A stretch of DNA of 64,000 nucleotides from Anabaena cylindrica PCC 7122 (GTDB taxonomy: Bacteria; Cyanobacteriota; Cyanobacteriia; Cyanobacteriales; Nostocaceae), in contig NC_019771.1 of assembly GCF_000317695.1 (NCBI RefSeq), positions 1,740,001 to 1,804,000 on the forward strand. Direction: 5' to 3'. Below are positions 63,649 through 64,000 of this stretch, piece by piece; within the stretch, counting starts at the first letter, position 1, and every line of letters begins with the position of its first letter. Made by a program: the position numbers and the translations under genes. Below the pieces are notes generated by a model. It worked only from the letters and a program-made list of their open reading frames with translations, was not told the origin of the DNA and did not search any database.

Positions 63649-64000
63649 TTGGGTTCATCTTTAGTGCCGTTTAGGGCTGGTTATCACACTTAAATATTTT
63701 CCTTCTATGACAAAATAGGTATAAGAGCCAAAAAGGTATTATTTTATCTGGGTTCTAGCTATTTTTATTAAAAAATAAACTTTAGGATGTCTTTAGAATC
63801 TTGTTATATATGTAAATAATTACTAGAGTGGTTACATACTTGTTTTTGGCTAAAAAGCATTGGGGATCAAAGTTAAAAGTTTAGCTTTAGATTTAGTCAG
63901 GTTTTAAAACTATTCCTTCACACACTCCTAAATCACACTTTATTAGGATAATTCATCAGTTTCATAGCTCAAGGCTAGATATGATAGCAGATAATTTTCT
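63649..64000. other. Intergenic region at the window end
   Basis: AT-rich, no ORF or repeat seen. It may belong to the upstream region of genes beyond the window. Confidence 0.4.

Noticed and set aside
1..64000. tRNA, rRNA, prophage or integrated plasmid
   Set aside because: No cloverleaf-type T-loop sequence, rRNA segment, integrase or phage structural gene was recognised by eye. A tRNAscan run would settle the tRNA point.

Overview
The window is chromosomal DNA of a filamentous, probably heterocyst-forming cyanobacterium (Nostocales). This rests on many HIP1 octamers (GCGATCGC), an AT-rich composition, cyanobacterial markers (NdhM, NtcB, NirA, NrtP, MenB, cyanobacterial-type CHAT/FHA and PrsW proteins), tandem heptamer repeats, and a small protein resembling a heterocyst regulator. 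No tRNA, rRNA or prophage was seen. Species is not assigned.

Layout. 1-2.2 kb is gene-poor with short coding remnants. 2.2-9.1 kb carries ndhM and a signalling group: a zinc-ribbon PP2C phosphatase, a CHAT-FHA protein, and an FHA-PrsW membrane protease. 9.4-19.1 kb is the nitrate assimilation region. nirA is intact behind a canonical NtcA promoter, and ntcB is intact. nrtABCD has collapsed to an nrtA'/nrtC-or-D' scar, nrtP is cut near its 3' end, and narB survives only as its last ~120 codons. A frameshifted PIN toxin, a broken WD40 gene and a Rieske protein sit among them. 19.2-20.1 kb is an Rpn nuclease gene broken by a small palindromic element.

20.2-37.8 kb is a complete type I-D CRISPR-Cas locus. 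An intact IS4-family element sits inside the leader-distal repeat of a 24-repeat array. The array is read on the minus strand from a consensus-like leader promoter and is followed by cas2, cas1, cas4, cas6, csc1 (cas5), csc2 (cas7), csc3 (cas10d with HD), a YhcG-type nuclease, an orphan DUF433 antitoxin, a 76-codon ORF, cas3' and a divergent WYL regulator.

The most interesting signal is in the 34113-34556 gap. Two degenerate CRISPR repeats flank a short spacer whose first 16 nt are identical to a site 254 bp upstream. That site carries a 5'-GTC PAM, which fits type I-D, and lies in the putative promoter region of the minus-strand csc operon and 76-codon ORF. This is the architecture of a crRNA-like guide (CreR/CreA class) that makes the I-D effector regulate its own locus or a guarded small gene.

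38-64 kb is mostly housekeeping: panD, ppa, aspA, rseP, nth, rpsN, aat, ftsX, def, recJ, a ctp protease, a GT2, an S4 protein and menB. These are interspersed with toxin-antitoxin genes, hypotheticals and several families of short dispersed repeats. One repeat family (TIR ACCTGAGTT) occurs twice, 53 kb apart, with 106/108 identity in its core.
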